A stretch of 64,000 nt of DNA from Prorocentrum cordatum. Its lineage: Eukaryota; Sar; Dinophyceae; Prorocentrales; Prorocentraceae. Shown piece after piece: positions 10,018 through 20,315 of the stretch. The position numbers and the translations under genes were made by a program. Positions within the stretch are counted from its first letter, which is position 1. Every line of letters begins with the position of its first letter. The stretch is taken from the NCBI GenBank assembly GCA_963575745.1, contig CAUYUJ010009391.1:327142-391141 (forward strand). Reading direction: 5' to 3'. Below the pieces are notes generated by a model. That model was not told the DNA's origin, searched no databases, and saw only the letters and a list, made by a program, of their open reading frames with translations.

Positions 10018-10118
10018 GGGGTGCGTGCACGTGAAGGAGGGGGGGGCGGGTCCGCAACCATTGCGACTCAAGCCTCACTCGCCTCAGTACAGGCGCTCAT
10101 GCCCCGCCCCTGCGCGTG
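10018..10118 (+). repeat. A1 copy of the split direct repeat (element 5' end)
   Basis: GGGGTGCGTGCACGTGAAGG, a G-run, then CGGGTCCGCAACCATTGCGA and CTCACTCGCCTC. The matching A2 copy is at 32,337-32,438. Both include an ATGCC about 27 bases after the spliced-leader-like word. Confidence 0.8.
10052..10072 (+). other. Spliced-leader-like sequence in the retroelement A repeat
   Basis: The 21 bases ending ACCATTGCGACTCAAG match the DinoSL at 16 of 21 positions, including CCATT and ACTCAAG-type 3' end. The same word is at 32,374-32,394. The ATG of ORF1 follows 26 bases downstream. It may be an old leader captured when a trans-spliced transcript was reverse transcribed, but the match is weaker than at the other sites. 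Confidence 0.4.
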
Positions 10119-11783
10119 GGCCTTCCTCGCCGCGCCATATCTGGCGGGGCTTTGGATGCTGTTCTCAGAGCGGCCTGGCCTCGCTCTGGAGTGCTCGCTG
10201 TGGCTGGTGGAGTTCGCGCTAGACGCGGCGCGTGGGCGCTGGCCGCGGGCCCTGGAGCGAGACGCTGGCGGTGCAGCTGGCGCGGAGTGTGATTCGTCGG
10301 GAAGTGTATCGTGTACCCCTTGCCCGGCACCCGAGAGGTGCGAGGAGGAGTTGGTGAACCAGTCGGGCGTTTTCGATCTGTTCACGGACTGCCCAGCCGT
10401 CATCGACGAGCTGTGCGAGTGCGAGCCGTGCCCCGTCTGCCCAGCCCCCGCCGAGGTCCTGGAGGAGGTCCCCTCGGACTTCGAGTGCGATCAGTGTACC
10501 CCTTGTCCGGCGCCCGAGCGGTGCCCAGAGACTGAGGGGCTTCCCTCAGCGCAGGAGTGCGAGCCAGCGCCGGTGCTCGAGTACGAGTCGGCGCGGGCGA
10601 CGGCTTCGGTCAACGTGTTCCAGCTGGGTGTTCACGTCCTGTGGGTGTCGCTCGACTCCGTGGCAGTATGGCGATCGTCGAGCACACTGCGCCTTGGCCC
10701 AGGCACATTTTCGGGGGGTTGTTCGAGAGTAGTACGTGGGGCCACGAGCGGGTGCGAGCCTGGCCTTCGTCAGCCTCCTGCTGGTTGGTATACATAGCCA
10801 ACGGGGACGTTTATGGCGAGGATACCAGCCCATGCGAGAAGGTCGTCATGGTCAAGACGGCGGCTGCGCGGGCGCGGGCCGTGCCTGGTGGCGACCTCCG
10901 ACGCGACCCTCTTGCGGTGGCCCTCCATGCCGCCGAGGCTGCTGTTCCGCCTGCGGTGGCCTGGCGCGTGTCGGGGCCAGGGGTGGACTTCGGGAAGATA
11001 GGCACCAACGGCGAGCCGCGGATGCCTGCGAATGCGGGGCGCCCGTATGAGGTGGCAGCGACGGACGACGGGCAGGGAGTGCCAGTCATGGCCGTCGACC
11101 CGCAGCTCAGGTTCAAGGAATTCGAGGCCCAGAGGTGGGCTCAGCTCTCGCCGCCTACGCCGCGGGGGCCGCCCGAGCCCGCCCCCATGTCCGACGACGA
11201 CCCTGTCGCCGCTTCCTCTCGGGAGGCGGGGGGCCAGGACGCGGGCGCGGCAGGCTCCGGTTGCCCGCTGTCCCAGCGGCCCCCTGGCGATGGACCGCCC
11301 CTTCCGCCGCGGGCGGGGCCGCCGCCAGACGGTGGTGTGGTGTCCTTCGACGGGCGGGTGCTCAAGGTCGACTGGGACTCGCAGGGGGAGAGGCGCGCGC
11401 TGCGGGGGCAGGCCAAGAGTTTCGAGACGTTCGGGTGCTACGACCTAGCGTCCCTGCCGTGTCTGGCGGGGGCGGAGGTGCCGATGCGGAGGTGGCAGAC
11501 CATCGCGGAGGCCCGCGCGGCGCCGGGCGCAAAACTCAACTACCCCGCGGCCAAGGTGCACTCGGGCACCGCGATGCTGGAGAACGCGGCGGCGCCAGAC
11601 CCGTGGTGGTACGGCGCCAAGAAGTTCAAGGAGAAGATGATGGAGGGCAGCGTGCACCGGGGGGGCCTCTCCCTGAAACGCGTGGAGGACGGGGAGGACG
11701 ATGGCACAGGAGCGGCCGAGCCGGCCGCAGCCGCAGGCGGCAGCAGGGAGGCGGGGGTCGCAGAGCCGGCAGGGCGAAGATGA
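10099..11783 (+). pseudogene. YR retrotransposon ORF1 (Cys/Pro-rich N-terminus), one frameshift
   Basis: ATG at 10,099. The first part has a hydrophobic stretch (about residues 8-55), then repeated Cys motifs of the form CTPCPAPERC and CEPCPVCPAP, which recall the ORF1 of dinoflagellate YR elements. The frame changes near 10,680-10,740. The second part (to TGA at 11,781) has WLVYIANGDVYGED, then a Pro/Ala-rich linker and a C-terminal WWYGAKKFKEKMMEG segment. Function of this ORF1 class is not established; a nucleic-acid-binding or particle role would be the usual guess. The next ORF starts 37 bases after its stop. Confidence 0.65.
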
Positions 11784-11820
11784 ACGCCAGGGCCAGGCTC
11801 ACCGCGCCCCCGCCGCCTAA

Positions 11821-14068
11821 ATGAGCGAGGCGCGCGGCGGGGGACTTGGACCGGCCCCCGCCGCCTCTTTCAGGTCCTGCATGGGGGTGCATCGGCGCTT
11901 GCCGGCCTTCGACATCCCGGCCAGGCTGGGCGGTGCCTCTCGCCCGCCCCGACACCGACATGGGGGCGGCGTGGAGGTGCTGAGGCGCAAGAACGAGACC
12001 GTGGATGCGCTCCACTGGCGGTTGGGTGCGCGGACTTCGGCGTGCTCAGGCGCCTCTGAATTTGTGATGGAGGCCGTGGCTGCCCTTGTCGCCCCTGTCG
12101 TTGCGAAGCCAACGACGGCGCCTTCCCATGAAGAAACCGCTGGTGTGCTTCTCCGTGGTCACCTCAGCTACGGCGCCGAGGAGACCCATGCCACCGTCGT
12201 GCCCTGCGAGTTTGGTTCCGTCTCGCTCCCCGAGCACGTCCACGATGCAGCCGACGTGACGGCGGTGCTGGATGCTGAGGGCCGCCTGATCATCGAGGGT
12301 TGGCAACAGAGCATGATGCAGTCTCCTGATGAGCTGCGACAGCTCAACGAGAGGCTGGGTGATATCAAACCGTTCAGGGACAAGAAGCTGTCACGGAACC
12401 AGAAGGCCTACCGTCAGTTCATCCTTGACCTCGACCGGCGGGGCATGATCAAGTGGACCACTGATCCCATCGAGCATGCTGGCTTTTTCGTCGTCGGCAA
12501 GAAGGATGAGTCTCTGAGGCTCATCATCGACGCGAGAAGGGGGAATCGTCGTTTCAAGACTCCTCCGCACACCGATCTGATCACGAGCGAGGGTTTGTCC
12601 AGGATAGAGTGCGAGCCCGGGTTCGTGGGCGACCCGGAGTGCGGCTTCGCGCTGGGGGTGGGGGATGTCGAGAACTGCTTCCACCCGCTGCGGCTGCCCG
12701 ACGGTATTCATCGGTGCTTCGCTCTGCGGCCCATCCCCGCCAAGTGCACCGAGCTGCGGGGCACCGTGGGGCGGGGCGCCCCCATGTGCCCGTGCTCGGC
12801 TTCGTTCCCCACGGGGTTCACATGGTCCTTGTGGGTCGCCCAGCGCTGCAGCCAGCGAGGCGGCGCTGGACAGGGTCGCGCAGCTCGGGCCCAGCAGGGG
12901 GATCACGGACCACACCGAGCCGATCGTTCTGCGAAAGGGCGGGGAGGTGCAGTACGCCCTGTACGTCGACAACCTGGACGTGTTCGGAGGGGCCGAGCCT
13001 CCGGCACAGCTGGCGCTCGGCGCTGGCTGCGCGGCCTTGGGGGCGGTCGGGCTCAAGACGCACGAGCGCGAGCTGATGGCAGGGGCAGGCGAGACGCTGG
13101 GATGCCTGCTGGGCGGCCGGCAGCTCGAGACGCGGGTGACTGAGAAGCGAAGGTGGCGCATTGATGGTGCCTTCCGCTGGGCCCCTCGGCGCCGCCGCCT
13201 CAGTGGCAAGCAGCTGGAGAGGCTCGTCGGCCACGCCGCATTCGCGAGCCTGCTGGGCCGCACGGCGCGGAGCGTTTGCAACGCCTGCTACGCCTGAAGA
13301 CATCGGCATGGCGACAGCATGGCCGTCGTGTGGCCGACCGTGAGGCAGGAGCTCCAGGCGTTCATCGGGCTACTGCCGTTGGTTCGCGCACCGTGGGATT
13401 TGCCCTGGAGCGGGACGGTGGTGGCCACCGATGCCTCTCTCGAGGGATGGGGGCACTGCCGTTGTGTGCTGACGGCCGATGCTGTGGCTAGCGTCGCTCG
13501 CGTCCCAGAGGTTTCGCGTTTCCGTCGCACGCGTGGCCTTGGAGCTCGCGCCGCTGCAAGCGCAGCACTATATCCATTACGTGACGCTGACGAAACTCAT
13601 CATCCGCCGCCATTCATAGACACAGCCAACATCACCGACATCGGAGAGGCCTTGCCCATGTCGTCGGCGGAGGAGGAGTGGATGGTCGACAGCTCGTTCC
13701 TGGAGGTGCCCCTCGGTGAGGGGGGTCTCTTCTCAGCCCGGGACTACATCACTGAGGGCGATTTGATATCACCTTGGAGAGTTACTGGAAAGGGTGAGTG
13801 AAATTTCGGAGAACGCATTCTGGAGTTAGAAGCCCGAGCTCTGGTTCTGGGCCTGGAGAGCCGAATCGCCGAGGGAATCGCAAATAGTCATAACCTGTTC
13901 CTGGTGGACAATATGGCCATCGTTCTCTCGTTCGCTCGGGGTAGGTGCAAGAACTATGTGGTGCTGCAGCAGATCCGACGTTTTCGTGCTCTCTGTCTTA
14001 TTCACAACATCCGTCCACATTTCCGCTGGATCAAGTCTGAGTTCAACCCGGCGGACGCGCCTTCCAGA
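11821..14068 (+). pseudogene. Reverse transcriptase-RNase H of the YR retrotransposon
   Basis: ATG at 11,821. RT begins near residue 170: HAGFFVVGKKDESLRLIIDA (fingers), GVGDVENCFHPLRLPDGIHR, and after a frameshift near 12,850 the palm box ALYVDNLDVFG (VDN in place of the usual ADD) and GLKTHERE. A TGA at 13,295-13,297 breaks the frame before RNase H, whose first motif VVATDASLEGWG is at about 13,410-13,450. A second TGA (13,799-13,801) precedes LEARALVLGLES, LVDNMAIVLSFARGRCKNY and FRWIKSEFNPADAPSR, the DIRS-type RNase H end. The domain order and the TDAS..GWG and NPADxPSR signatures place it with DIRS/YR retroelements. Confidence 0.85.
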
Positions 14069-14312
14069 GATGGAGGCGAGCCGGGGCCGCAGCGCAGCCA
14101 CTGCCAGGTAGAGGGCCGCGGCCAAGCGGACCGCCCGCCTGGGGCCGCCCAGGCCAGCGGCGGCCGGGTCCGCGCCCACTCTGGAGTGGCTCCCGCCGAC
14201 GGCGAGCCGCCCGCGGAGGCGCGCGCAGCTGCGCCCTCCTGCGCACGGGCCGCCGCCTGCGGCTGGGCAGAGCCAGGCTGTCGGCCGGCGGGCGCTGGGC
14301 ATATCGGCTCCC

Positions 14313-15216
14313 ATGCTGCTGCGCCAGTGGCCGGTGCCGAAGCCGGGGAGCCTGTCGGTGGAGGTGGTCGTGACAGGGCCCCTGTTCGTCGCCGCGCGCG
14401 CGGAGGCCGGTGCCGGCCAGGACCGCGGCGAGGTGGCAGTGGCCGCGGAGAGCGCGGACAGCAACGACCTGGACGCCGTCGCGAGATGCGAGCGGGGGCG
14501 CTCCAAGTACCTGATGGACGCCCGGCGCGCCATGGGCCAGCTGGGCGCCCTGCGCGAGTTGGAGGTCGGGCAGCCGAAGACCAGGGAGTACTACTACCTC
14601 CCGGTCTCGAGGTTCGTATACTGGGCGAAGCAGAAGCGGCTGACCCCCCCCCGCCGAACCAGCTGGATGGGACGCTGTGCATCCTCAAGGCAGAGCTGTT
14701 CCTGTCCGAACAACCGGCGAATGTGGGAAGAGGCTGCTGGCTGGTGTCCCGCGCGTCCTTCTGGGGTCTGGGAAGGTTGGCCGGCTCTCGCTCCCGCGCC
14801 TCCTGTGCTACCTGGGGCCTTCCAAGCTGCTCGGCGTGAAGGGCGGGCACTTTGTGGCGTCGGTGGGGGGCGTGTCCCGCCACTGGAGCCGGCTGCTGGC
14901 GCCAGAGGAGCTGGGCATCCCGACCAAGGTGGGCGCGGTCAACGACGGCCTCCAGCTAGGCACGATGGAGCCGAAGTGGCTGGACGTGGTGTGGCGGGGG
15001 CTCAGCGCCGCGCCAGCGACGCAGCGGGTCTGCCCGTTCAGCTACCAGGACCTGTCGGCCGACGTGCAGACTGTCAGTGTCACGCGGGGCTGGAGGCTAG
15101 TTCCCTACCAGCATCGTCACGACAAAGCTTCGCACGACAGGCAGCGGCAGCTACGGGGCCTCCCAGAGGTGATGATGCGGGACCAAGGGCGGAAGTTCAA
15201 GTCGGTCACCAGGTAC
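14313..15216 (+). pseudogene. Tyrosine recombinase of the YR retrotransposon, N-terminal and catalytic part
   Basis: An N-terminal helical region (LMDARRAMGQLGALRELEVG, EYYYLPVSRFVYWAKQKRL) is followed by a frameshift in a C-run near 14,645, then LDGTLCILKAELFL, a second shift near 14,765, and the catalytic region RLLCYLGPSKLLGVK, GIPTKVGAVNDGLQL and PYQHRHDKASHDR. The frame reaches SVTRY at 15,216, where the nucleophile Tyr is the last codon before the 16.1-kb insert. In relatives the first catalytic Arg lies in an LRPxE-type box; here that position reads LGPSK, so Arg is lost. The remainder (EKHARV...) is at 31,324-31,431. Confidence 0.75.
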
Positions 15217-15360
15217 CCTGAGGTTCTTTTTTTCTATTTTTAAGAAAAACCTGAAAACGCCCGCGGGAAATAGAAACAAAAAAATCACAGAAAAGTTATT
15301 GACAGAAATTAGGAAAACATTCTAGATTTTCTATTTTCCAATTGGCCAAACCGTCCGTCA
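15217..15360 (+). repeat. Left terminal inverted repeat of the 16.1-kb element
   Basis: Blocks in order: CTGAGGTTCTTTTTTTC, CTGAAAACGCCCGCGGG, AAATAGAAAC and TTTTCCAATTGGCCAAAC. All four recur in the same order in the reverse complement of 31,175-31,318. Confidence 0.75.
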
Positions 15361-15760
15361 CCCGAGTTACCTGAATCCGCGCGTGCGAAGCTGTGCGAAG
15401 CTGGCTGTTGCATGGAGAGGAGGAGTGGAGGAGGTGGAGGAGGAGGAGAAGGGAGAGGAGGAGGAGGAGGAGGAGGGATAGGGGAAGGGATGGAACGAGG
15501 TTGCCTCTGTGTTGTTCTCCCGCCTTTGCCCGCTCCGAGTCGCGTGGTTCGAGCGGGGCCATCAGGTCGGGCGAGGGCTCGCGGCGATGGCGAGCGAGAC
15601 GCGGCAGCCGCGGCAGGCTCGACTGGGGAACGACAAGGGAGAAGGACGTAGGAGGAGGACGCAGGAGGAGGAGGAGGAGGAGGAGGAGGACAAGGAAAAA
15701 CGGGAGGAGTAGAAGCAACATCAGCAGCGGGAGCAGCAACAGGAGCAGCAACTGTTAACT
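15361..15760. repeat. (GGA)n tracts flanking a weak exon candidate
   Basis: GGA triplets at 15,418-15,480 and 15,657-15,715. Between them, after ATCAG|G at 15,566, the frame VGRGLAAMASETRQPRQARL runs to about 15,647 before a GT. It may be a short exon but is too small to judge. Confidence 0.45.
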
Positions 15761-16047
15761 CCCTTCCTCCTCGCCGTTGTCCTCCCCTTCATCCGTTGTC
15801 GCCGCCTCCTGCTCCTCCTCATCCCCGTGGTTCTCATCTTCCTCCTATCCAATTCCAAAAAATCCTCACGTCCCTCCTCGCCAATACTGTTGCTGTTCAC
15901 CCTCCTGCTCCTTCATTCCCTATAAAACTCATCCGACTCCTCCTTCTTCCGCCTACTCCTCCTCATCATCCTCCTCTTCCTCGTTCCCACGTCCACCGCT
16001 CCCACGTTTCTGGGCCTTCGCCTTTATCTATCCCCCCCTCGGCCCAG

Positions 16048-17370
16048 GTGCGCAGCGCCGCGAGGCCCAACGACGCGATCGACGCGGTTGGCGCTGACGC
16101 GTGGGCGGTTCCCGCGGAGAGGAGGGAGGAGGGAGGAGGGGCGACTTTGGAGAGACGAGGGGCGAGGGAGGGTAGACGAGAGAAGCGAGAGGATAGAAGG
16201 AATATGAGGAGAGAGGATGGAGGGCAGAGGAGAGAGGAGACACAATGTATGCGAGAGGAGAGGGAGGATGAGCGGGAGACGGAGAAAGCGATGAGAGCAT
16301 GAGGAAGACGATGAGTCTGGAAGATCGAGCAGGATGACGAGGGAGACCCGACGGGCCAGCCAGGTTCGCGAGCTGCCCCCCATCCAGCTGGACACGCCGC
16401 TGCGCGAGGCTGAGGACACGCCTCGTCCCTCCTCCATTCCTATCCTCCTCCTTCTCCCCCTCCTCTCCCCCTCCTCTCCTCCTCCCTCCTCCTCCGCCTC
16501 CTCCTCCCTCCTCCTCCTCCTCCTCCTCCTCCTCCTCCTCCTCCTCCTCAGCTGCTGCTTTCGCCTTGCCCCGCTCCCCAGGGCGGCAGCCAGCTGGCCC
16601 CTGCCGCCCCCGGATCGCCCGCGCCCTCGGAGGCGGAGACGGTCACAGCGAGCACTGGAGCTCTGGCCGAGGCTGGGATAGGGGGGTGATCAGGATCATG
16701 AGGGTAAAAACTAAGAGGAACGACGGTGGAACGGAGGAGGATGAGGTGAGGATGGTAATGACAGGACTTGCTAGGACTACGATGGTTTCGACGATGTCGA
16801 GGCTGGCTTATGATGGTGACGATGGTGACGATGATGTTGATGGCGTCGGCGATGGTGATGGTGGTGGTGGTGGTTATTATGACCATGATGATGGTGGCAA
16901 TGGTAAAGTGGATGATGATGGGAAGGAGGAGGAGGAGGAGGAGGAGGAGGAGAGGAGGAGGAGGAGGAGGAGGAGGAGGAGGAGGAGGAGGAGGGGAGAG
17001 GGGAATGAGGACAGGGCAATAACGAGGAGCAGCAGCAGGAGGGAGGACAAGCGGAAATACGAGGGTATGTATCAGCCTCGAGTGGGAGTTCTGCAGGCTC
17101 ACCCTTTCCACATCCTATACCGCATTGTCCAGAGATCACCCGTTCCCTTCCAACTGAATCCCCTCGCCAATCTCTGCTCCCCTTCCAACTGAATCCCCCG
17201 TCTGCTAATTCTCAATCCCCTCGCTTCCTTCTCACGCTCCACGCCCATCCGCCCGCGCCGCCCCCTTCCCAGGCGGCGGCGGCTGAAGCGCCCGTCGATG
17301 AAGATGCCGAGTTTGCGAACAAGTTCCAGGCCCGAGCCGCAACGGCAGGAGACAGTGGCCAAGGAGTGCG
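16048..17370 (+). CDS. Four candidate exons of an unrecognised gene, embedded in purine/pyrimidine-rich introns
   Basis: Each island begins right after CAG with a G and is clearly less repetitive than its surroundings. Islands: 16,048-16,119 (VRSAARPNDAIDAVGADAWA...), 16,364-16,417 (VRELPPIQLDTPLREAED), 16,582-16,674 (GGSQLAPAAPGSPAPSEAET...) and 17,272-17,370 (AAAAEAPVDEDAEFANKFQA...). The AG|G acceptor is the known dinoflagellate preference. Intervening DNA is GA-rich early and TC-rich late (for example GGA repeats at 16,925-17,000 after a GAT-rich part; TCC repeats 16,440-16,550). Donor sites are not clear GT, which dinoflagellates tolerate (GC and GA donors). Exon joins are inferred; the protein family is unknown. 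Confidence 0.35.
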
Positions 17371-18014
17371 AGGGAAAGGAGTAGGATGAATGAGAGGCGG
17401 GGGGAGAATGTGAGCGGCCAGGGGGACAAGGAGATGCAGGGATGAGGGTGAGGATGGTCGTAAAAAACAGTGAAGACGATCAGCAACTAATCAAGATCGC
17501 GACGACGATGACGTAGAGGGGGAGGGAAGGACTAGCAGGAGGGAAGGAAACGAAACGATGGAGAGGAAAGCGGGACCACCTTGGAAGGTCGGCTGGAGAG
17601 CAGGCTGGATTCTCAACGACAATACCTAGACGGGAACTTCTGAGATGCGGCCCTGACCCTTGTTCATCCCCGAAATGATCCCCCTCCCCCCCTTCTTCCG
17701 TCATGCCTTTGCCCTCCTCCTCTGCCTCTCCTCATTCCCTACCTCCTCATCCAGCTGCTGCCCCATCTCCACCCCATGCCCCCCCTCCTCTTGCTCGGAG
17801 TTGGCCCGTGTCACACCCCTGGCCTATTTCACAGTTTAGGCACATGCTCTGTATGGTTAATGTTTCGCGTGGTCTGAGTATGGGTGAGAACGAGTATGAG
17901 TCGGTCTCTTAGTGAGTATTCAGAGTTTGCGTGAGTCTGAGCGTGAGTGAGGCAGACCATGAGTGGTGATTACGGGCGAACTTGGCCCTAGCACGAATCG
18001 CAGCTCTCGTTCGA
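17371..18014. other. No gene recognised
   Basis: GA-rich then CT-rich low-complexity sequence and a GAGTATGAGT-rich stretch (17,870-17,950). No supported exon. Confidence 0.5.
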
Positions 18015-18036
18015 TCCGTAGAAATTTTGGCTCGAG
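18015..18036 (+). other. Relic dinoflagellate spliced leader
   Basis: TCCGTAG, then two changed bases, then ATTTTGGCTC-G-AG: 19 of 22 positions match the DinoSL. It lies 57 bases upstream of the ATG of the 571-codon ORF. A genomic leader upstream of an intronless ORF is the accepted hallmark of a reverse-transcribed, reinserted dinoflagellate mRNA. Confidence 0.85.
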
Positions 18037-18093
18037 CCTAAATTCAGGCTTGCAGCGCTAGCCTCCATTCGTTCGCACCCGCGGCGAGGTTCA

Positions 18094-19809
18094 ATGGCTG
18101 ATGGTGGTGACGACACTAAGAACATCGCGAATGCGCTCGACCCACACATCCAGAAGGTCAATTCCATCACCTACAAGATCGAAGGTGGCATGAACAGGGC
18201 GCTCATGACGTCCCACAAGGACATAGTCAAGGACCTCATCGCCGTACGGTCCAATCTGAGCTTCAAGAAGATAGAGATGCAGCATGCCTTCAAGCACGTG
18301 GCGCAGCGCTTCGCCTCCAGGACCTCGCACGAGAAGACTGACTGGCGCGAGACCATGGCCGCCCGCGCGCGGGCGCTGTGCAGGCATGCGGCCCAATACA
18401 GGTGCAAGAAGACGGGCGCGCCGAGATGGTTCAGGAGTTTAGGCCTGGCTGATGGTGGCGATGATAGCGCTGGCGAGGACGGAGCGACTGGCTCCGCTCC
18501 CAGCGGCGGTGAGAGCCAAGGCAGCGCTGGGTCAGGGAGAGGAGGGACGGGCCGCCGCCCTTCGAAGCCACCAGCTTCCAAGGCCGAGGAGGAGGCCGCA
18601 CGCAGTCAAGAGGGCGAAGAAGAGGAGGAGGCGGAGGACGAGTTCGACGAAGATGAGGAGGACGAAGAAGAGGAGGAAGAGGAGGCAGTGGAGGATGAGG
18701 AAGAGGCCGACGCTGCTACATATGATTCGAAAGGAAAGGCGGCATCGGCTGGGACGGGGCCCAAGATGAAGAAAGCACTCGATCAAGGAACCGGGGGGCA
18801 GCCAGTGAAGAAGAAGCCTGCAGGAGCCGCGCTGGGTTACGAGGACTACACGTTCTCCTACGACCCCGAGACGCGCCTTGCCAGTCGGCGCCCGAGGGGG
18901 AGTAAGAGGAGCACTCACGACGAAGACTGCGTACGAATGGAACCGCCCGAGAACGGGTGCCCCACAGACCCCGTGAATGCAGTCTTCGGAGACGGCATGG
19001 TCCACAAAGTTGCGGAGACCACAGTCGCAAGTTATACAGCATCAGCTGCGGCCTGCAAGCCTCCGTCGAAGAAGACCAGTGGGCACGAGAAGTACGAGTT
19101 CAGCGGCGACCACCCTGAAGGAGGCCACCTCAGCACCAGCCTTCGGTGGAACAACGTCAGAGACAAGCCCGAGCAGCGCTTGATCAGCTTCAAGCACTCT
19201 GGGTGGCAGATCTTGCAGATCGACGTCCTCCATTTCAGGGCCGACGGCAATGAGGACAGGAACATCGACGAGGTAAACGAGCTCCCAGTGTTGGAGAAGG
19301 CGGGCCTCCAGTGGGCGTACCCCATTGCAGAGCGCATGAGCAAAGGTGAGATCGACCTTGAAGAGGCCAAGCGGCTGAAAGCGGATAAGATCAAGGAGCA
19401 CGAGGCCATCGTAAAGAAAGCAAAAGGGGAGGGCAGCGAGAACAACCCCACTGGCAAGGCTAGAGGGAAAAGAATCAAGATGAAGCGCCCTGCGGCGGCA
19501 GAGACACAGCCAGAGACCGTTCCCGAGACACCATCAGGCTACGAGTCCGACCCCAAGAAGCACAGCCACGACGAGTCTTCCCAGATTGCAGCTGAGGAGG
19601 ATATCAACCAGCACGATGGCAACATGGCGGTGATGCACGGGGTGACCGACGCCACAGTTTCAGGAGATGACGCTGTCATCTCGACGGGCTCGGCTGCTTC
19701 GGCCGCGACAGGTGGCTCGGAGCAGCAGAGCGTGACGCCATCAACGAAGCCTAGGATCAGCCCGCCCGTGTCTAGGATCAGCCCGCCACCAAACAGCGAT
19801 TCCGAGTAA
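18094..19809 (+). CDS. Intronless 571-aa ORF of unknown function, acidic middle and Lys-rich parts, preceded by relic spliced leader
   Basis: ATG at 18,094, TAA at 19,807. Residues 1-110 are non-repetitive and look helical (LDPHIQKVNSITYKIEGG, MQHAFKHVAQRFAS, a CRHAAQYRCKKTG segment). About 120-165 is Gly/Ser-rich and 165-210 is an almost pure Glu/Asp run. About 330-430 is again globular (HEKYEFSGDHPEGGHLS, RLISFKHSGWQILQIDVL, LEKAGLQWAYPIAERM), then a Lys-rich helix (residues 430-470, EEAKRLKADKIKEHEAIVKK) and a Ser/Pro-rich tail. The acid and Lys blocks suggest a nuclear or nucleic-acid-associated protein, an inference only. No signal peptide or membrane segment. The frame is intact for 1.7 kb, unlike its neighbours, so it may be recently inserted or functional. 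It lies between candidate exons on both sides, possibly inside an intron. Confidence 0.6.
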   Translation: MADGGDDTKNIANALDPHIQKVNSITYKIEGGMNRALMTSHKDIVKDLIAVRSNLSFKKIEMQHAFKHVAQRFASRTSHEKTDWRETMAARARALCRHAAQYRCKKTGAPRWFRSLGLADGGDDSAGEDGATGSAPSGGESQGSAGSGRGGTGRRPSKPPASKAEEEAARSQEGEEEEEAEDEFDEDEEDEEEEEEEAVEDEEEADAATYDSKGKAASAGTGPKMKKALDQGTGGQPVKKKPAGAALGYEDYTFSYDPETRLASRRPRGSKRSTHDEDCVRMEPPENGCPTDPVNAVFGDGMVHKVAETTVASYTASAAACKPPSKKTSGHEKYEFSGDHPEGGHLSTSLRWNNVRDKPEQRLISFKHSGWQILQIDVLHFRADGNEDRNIDEVNELPVLEKAGLQWAYPIAERMSKGEIDLEEAKRLKADKIKEHEAIVKKAKGEGSENNPTGKARGKRIKMKRPAAAETQPETVPETPSGYESDPKKHSHDESSQIAAEEDINQHDGNMAVMHGVTDATVSGDDAVISTGSAASAATGGSEQQSVTPSTKPRISPPVSRISPPPNSDSE

Positions 19810-20315
19810 GGCGCTGCCCGAGACTCGTGCACTAGGCTGTAGCGGTGCGAAGTCCATAGGCATAGCGACGACGACGGAGAGCGTTGTCAAAGATGACGTT
19901 GATGTTGAAGATGATGACGACGGAGATGACGATAACGCGAAACGAAGTGTAGGCATCTTGCGATGCTATAGTTAGTGTATTTCTCCACCGCCTCTTCCTC
20001 CTCCGCACCCCTCTTTCTCCATCTCCTTCTCCTCATCCTATTCATCCTTATCCTCGCCCGTCCAGGCCGCGACGCACTTGCGCCAGGATGAGACCAGGAG
20101 CGCCGAGCGTGCTGACATCGTCGCAAATCAATCCGACATCTGAGTCCCGACACTCTCATCCCTCCTGTCCTCATACCCTTTCCTTCGCCTCCCCATCGCC
20201 TCCGATTCCCTCCCCCCATCAACCCTCCGAGCCGATCTCGATATGTGCCCGCATGCCTCTGCGAATGCATTCGCCGTGCCAGCGCCCCGCTCTTTGCGCT
20301 CATGCTACCCCCCAG
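19810..20315. other. 3' flank of the 571-aa ORF; low-complexity
   Basis: GATGAC-rich stretch (19,870-19,940), then CT-rich sequence leading to the CAG acceptor at 20,313-20,315. No poly(A) run or target duplication for the upstream ORF is obvious. Confidence 0.4.
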
